The notes beneath the pieces are model-generated. The model had not been told where the DNA came from. It saw only the letters and a list, made by a program, of their open reading frames with translations, and made no database searches. A stretch of 64,000 nucleotides of DNA from Candidatus Scatomorpha intestinavium. Lineage in GTDB: Bacteria > Bacillota > Clostridia > Oscillospirales > Oscillospiraceae. Positions 61,885 through 64,000 of this stretch are shown here, in pieces. Numbering within the stretch: position 1 is the stretch's first letter; the number at the start of each line of letters is the position of its first letter. Where the stretch lies: NCBI GenBank assembly GCA_018712985.1, contig DVGA01000041.1, forward strand, positions 1 through 64,000. Reading direction: 5' to 3'. The translations under genes and the position numbers were made by a program.

Positions 61885-62427
61885 ATGCGCGTCATTACCG
61901 GAAAGGCAAGGGGCAGGAAGCTCCGCGAGCCGAAGGGGATGGATATACGGCCCACCACCGACATGGTGAAGGAGGCGGTGTTCAACATCCTGCAGTTCGA
62001 GCTCGAGGACGCGAGGGTGCTCGACCTGTTTGCCGGGACGGGGCAGCTGGGCATCGAGGCGCTCTCGCGCGGCGCGGCGGAGGCCGTGTTCGTGGACGGA
62101 AGCAGCGCCGCCATAAGGATTGTTAAGGAAAACCTTGAGCTCTGCGGCTTTAAGGCGAAGGTCCTGCAGGGAGACGCAATAGGCTATCTGCCGGCGCTGG
62201 GCAAGTTCGACATTGTATTCCTCGACCCGCCCTATGATTCCGATTTGCTCGAAAAGGCCCTGAAAGTTATCGAAAATGTTGACTTATTGTCCGGCGGTGG
62301 TATAATTGTCTGCGAAAGCAGGAGCCAGGCCGTCCTGCCCGCGCCGGGGGAAAACTATTCCGTGGAGCTGGAGCGGAGGTACGGCAAGGTGAAAATTACT
62401 GTTATCAGAAGGAAACTGGACACATGA
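61885..62427 (+). CDS. rsmD: 16S rRNA (guanine966-N2)-methyltransferase RsmD
   Basis: 180 residues from ATG 61885; a GTG at 61876 overlaps the uvrC stop but GGAGGAG favours the ATG. RVITGKARGRKL at the N-terminus, VLDLFAGTGQLGIEALSRGA as SAM motif and IVFLDPPYD as catalytic motif. Four-base overlap with coaD, which is the usual partner. Confidence 0.95.
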   Translation: MRVITGKARGRKLREPKGMDIRPTTDMVKEAVFNILQFELEDARVLDLFAGTGQLGIEALSRGAAEAVFVDGSSAAIRIVKENLELCGFKAKVLQGDAIGYLPALGKFDIVFLDPPYDSDLLEKALKVIENVDLLSGGGIIVCESRSQAVLPAPGENYSVELERRYGKVKITVIRRKLDT

Positions 62428-62912
62428 GGACTGCTATCTGCCCAGGCAGCTTTGACCCGATAACCCTCGGGCACCTGAATATCATAAGGCGCACGGCGCG
62501 GATTTTTGACGAGGTCGTCGTCCTGGTCATGTTCAACGCCAGCAAGACCTCGCCGATGTTCACCATCGACGAGCGCGTGGAGCAGATCGGTCGCGTCGTG
62601 GCGCACCTGAGCAACGTTACTGTGGAGTCGTACGGCGGGCTGCTCGCGGAGTACGCGCGCCGGTTTGAGCACCCGGTGATAGTCAAGGGCCTCAGGGCCA
62701 GCACGGACTTTGAAAACGAGTTCCAGATGGCGCAGATCAACAAGTCGATAAATCCGGCGCTCGAGACGATGTTCCTGACCTCGAGCGAGAAATACACCTT
62801 CCTCAGCTCGTCAATGGTGAGGGAGCTGGCCTCCTACGGCGCTGACCTTTCAACTTTCGTGCCGCGCGAGGTCATCGGGGACATACAGAAAAAGGCTAAA
62901 AGGGGGAAATAA
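62424..62912 (+). CDS. coaD: Phosphopantetheine adenylyltransferase
   Basis: 162 residues. The nucleotidyltransferase motif GSFDPITLGHLNII and the C-terminal SEKYTFLSSSMVRELA (ISST-type motif) are intact. It makes dephospho-CoA, the penultimate step of CoA synthesis. Overlaps rsmD (ATGA). Confidence 0.97.
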   Translation: MRTAICPGSFDPITLGHLNIIRRTARIFDEVVVLVMFNASKTSPMFTIDERVEQIGRVVAHLSNVTVESYGGLLAEYARRFEHPVIVKGLRASTDFENEFQMAQINKSINPALETMFLTSSEKYTFLSSSMVRELASYGADLSTFVPREVIGDIQKKAKRGK

Positions 62913-62914
62913 GC

Positions 62915-63433
62915 GTGGACAACGAGGTCATGGAGCTCATCGACATGCTCTACACCATGGTATCCGAGGCGTGGGGGGTGCCGCTCGGCAACGACAAGTG
63001 CATCGTGGAGCGCGAAAAGGCCCTGAAGCTGATCGAAGAGATAAAGGCCCAGCTCCCGGTGGAGCTCTCCGAGGCCAAGAGGCTCGTCGCGGCGCGCGAC
63101 GAGTTCATCGGCAACGCCAAGCGAGAGGCAGACTCGCTCCGCCGCGCGGCGGAGGAGCGCGCACGCCAGCTAATAGACGAGCAGGAGATCGTGCGCGTTT
63201 CCCAGGCGAAGAGCAACGAGCTGATCGCCAGCGCGGAGAGCCGCTCGCGAGAGCTCAGGCGCGTGGCCACCGAATACGTGGACGACGCTCTCCGCCGCTC
63301 GGAGGAGGCCATGTCCTCCGCGCTCGCCGAGCTGCGAAACGCCCACGCGAGTTTCCGCAGCGCTGCCGGCGCCGGCGCGCCGGCGCGCCAGGCCCAGCCG
63401 AGGGAGCGGAGCGACGCGGAGCAGCAGAGGTAA
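62915..63433 (+). CDS. Coiled-coil protein of unknown function downstream of coaD
   Basis: 172 residues, starting GTG 62915 after AAAAGGGGG. Almost entirely charged helix (residues 30-150) with heptad-like pattern; the last ~25 residues are Ala/Pro/Gln/Arg-rich. Similar proteins sit after coaD in many Clostridia under names such as ATPase or hypothetical protein, without Walker motifs. Resembles V-type ATPase subunit H or DivIVA-like rods in composition only. Confidence 0.7.
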   Translation: MDNEVMELIDMLYTMVSEAWGVPLGNDKCIVEREKALKLIEEIKAQLPVELSEAKRLVAARDEFIGNAKREADSLRRAAEERARQLIDEQEIVRVSQAKSNELIASAESRSRELRRVATEYVDDALRRSEEAMSSALAELRNAHASFRSAAGAGAPARQAQPRERSDAEQQR

Positions 63434-63434
63434 T

Positions 63435-63509
63435 TTTTCCCGCGCCAAAAATCGGGAAAACACAATATGTTGAAGGCTTTGGCGCCCACTGTACAAGGTG
63501 GGCGCCAAA
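63435..63509 (+). terminator. Tandem hairpins at the end of the coaD operon
   Basis: TTTTCCCG/CGGGAAAA (63435-63460) is followed by a 12-bp perfect stem TTTGGCGCCCAC/GTGGGCGCCAAA (63478-63509, 8-base loop), then TTTCATACTT. Likely a terminator, though the T-run is short. The whole gap 63434-63727 has no gene. Confidence 0.6.
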
Positions 63510-63588
63510 TTTCATACTTAAAGTTCATTTTGCCGGAAAAGCAGTCAAAATCTACTGAAAAATAGGGCAAAAAAATCTTAAAAACCAC

Positions 63589-63659
63589 TTGCATTTTTAC
63601 ACGGGCGCCAATATAATAAAAGCACTGAAGTGGTGCAAAGTGGTGGAAAGTGTTGAAAT
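63589..63659 (+). promoter_or_regulatory. mraZ promoter with three MraZ boxes
   Basis: TTGCAT (63589-63594), exactly 17 bases, TATAAT (63612-63617). Just downstream are three 10-bp direct repeats, GTGGTGCAAA (63630), GTGGTGGAAA (63640) and GTGTTGAAAT (63650), matching the spacing and GTGG core of MraZ binding sites. They fall at the start of the transcript, fitting MraZ autorepression. Confidence 0.8.
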
Positions 63660-63727
63660 TGCCCACAGGGTTTCATTCCCGTGGCGCAGGCGACTCCACG
63701 CGCTGCGACGGGAAGGGGGCGGCCGGA

Positions 63728-64000
63728 ATGACAGGTGAATATCAGCACACGCTCGACTCGAAGGGCCGTATTTTCATACCCGCGCGGCTCAGGGAGGAGC
63801 TGGGCGACACCTTTTACCTGACCGTTTCGGACGAGCGCTGCCTCAGGGCGTACAACGCGGAGGGGTGGCAGAGCTTTGTTGACCGTATCCGCACGATGCC
63901 GTATGTCGACCGCAAGAAAATGCGGCCGTTTTTCGCCTGCGCCGCCAAGTGCGAGCTGGACGCCCAGGGCAGGGCGCTGCTGCCGCAGATGCTGCGCGAT
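63728..64000 (+). CDS. mraZ: Transcriptional regulator MraZ (partial)
   Basis: The first 91 residues are in the window. MTGEYQHTLDSKGRIFIPAR is the diagnostic first AbrB-like repeat, and CELDAQGRALLPQMLRD is the start of the second. MraZ forms a ring that represses the division and cell-wall (dcw) operon. AAGGGGGC before ATG. rsmH and other dcw genes are expected beyond the right edge. Confidence 0.96.
   Translation, partial: MTGEYQHTLDSKGRIFIPARLREELGDTFYLTVSDERCLRAYNAEGWQSFVDRIRTMPYVDRKKMRPFFACAAKCELDAQGRALLPQMLRD

Noticed and set aside
1-64000. CRISPR arrays, insertion sequences, prophage or tRNA genes
   Set aside because: I saw no regularly spaced repeats, transposase or integrase motifs, or cloverleaf-like tRNA sequences on either strand.

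Overview
The window looks like a chromosomal piece of a G+C-rich, endospore-forming Firmicute of the class Clostridia, probably a gut Oscillospiraceae/Ruminococcaceae-type organism. Evidence for this is a small acid-soluble spore protein, BofA, YlbJ, YqfC and YqfD homologues, clostridial gene orders (topA-trmFO; plsX-acpP-rnc; yqfC-yqfD-phoH...ybeY-era-yqzL-recO), strong GGAGG ribosome sites and frequent TTG/GTG starts. No tRNA, rRNA or CRISPR array was recognised.

Region 1 (1-20072) is a catabolic island for a sugar acid or related carboxylate. A LysR regulator is divergent from a three-gene minus-strand operon (iron alcohol dehydrogenase, FucI/AraA-like isomerase, CoA-disulfide-reductase-like flavoprotein). 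On the plus strand follow a DapA-family aldolase, a KdgK-like kinase, a HAD phosphatase, a D-2-hydroxyacid dehydrogenase, a TAXI-type TRAP transporter, a split transketolase, two zinc-type dehydrogenases, a YhcH/YiaL protein, a TctBAC tripartite tricarboxylate transporter and a UxuB-like short-chain dehydrogenase. Three related ATAAC...GTTAT palindromes near the LysR gene and two other transcription units suggest a regulon. Positions 8200-14450 are visibly A+T-richer than the flanks and may have been acquired separately. A broken S-layer-homology fragment and a strong terminator close the island.

Region 2 (20450-32400) holds short units: a CydDC-like ABC pair with YgbA_NO and YbaN genes behind a promoter with a DtxR-like box; a yjdF gene with a probable azaaromatic riboswitch; a spore SASP gene; a HAD hydrolase; a MarR-controlled heterodimeric ABC exporter; an orphan LysR gene apparently starting at CTG; and yaaL-bofA.

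Region 3 (32400-64000) is core housekeeping: a possible structured RNA, a divergent type II topoisomerase pair with a small zinc-ribbon membrane gene between its subunits, a YitT protein, a LUD protein, a transglutaminase-like lipoprotein, and then long, tightly overlapped operons for RNA methylation, DNA processing, topoisomerase I, lipid initiation, RNase III, sporulation, ribosome maturation, recombination, HPr, UvrC, RsmD and CoaD. The window ends inside mraZ, the first gene of the division/cell-wall cluster, preceded by a near-consensus promoter and three 10-bp MraZ boxes.
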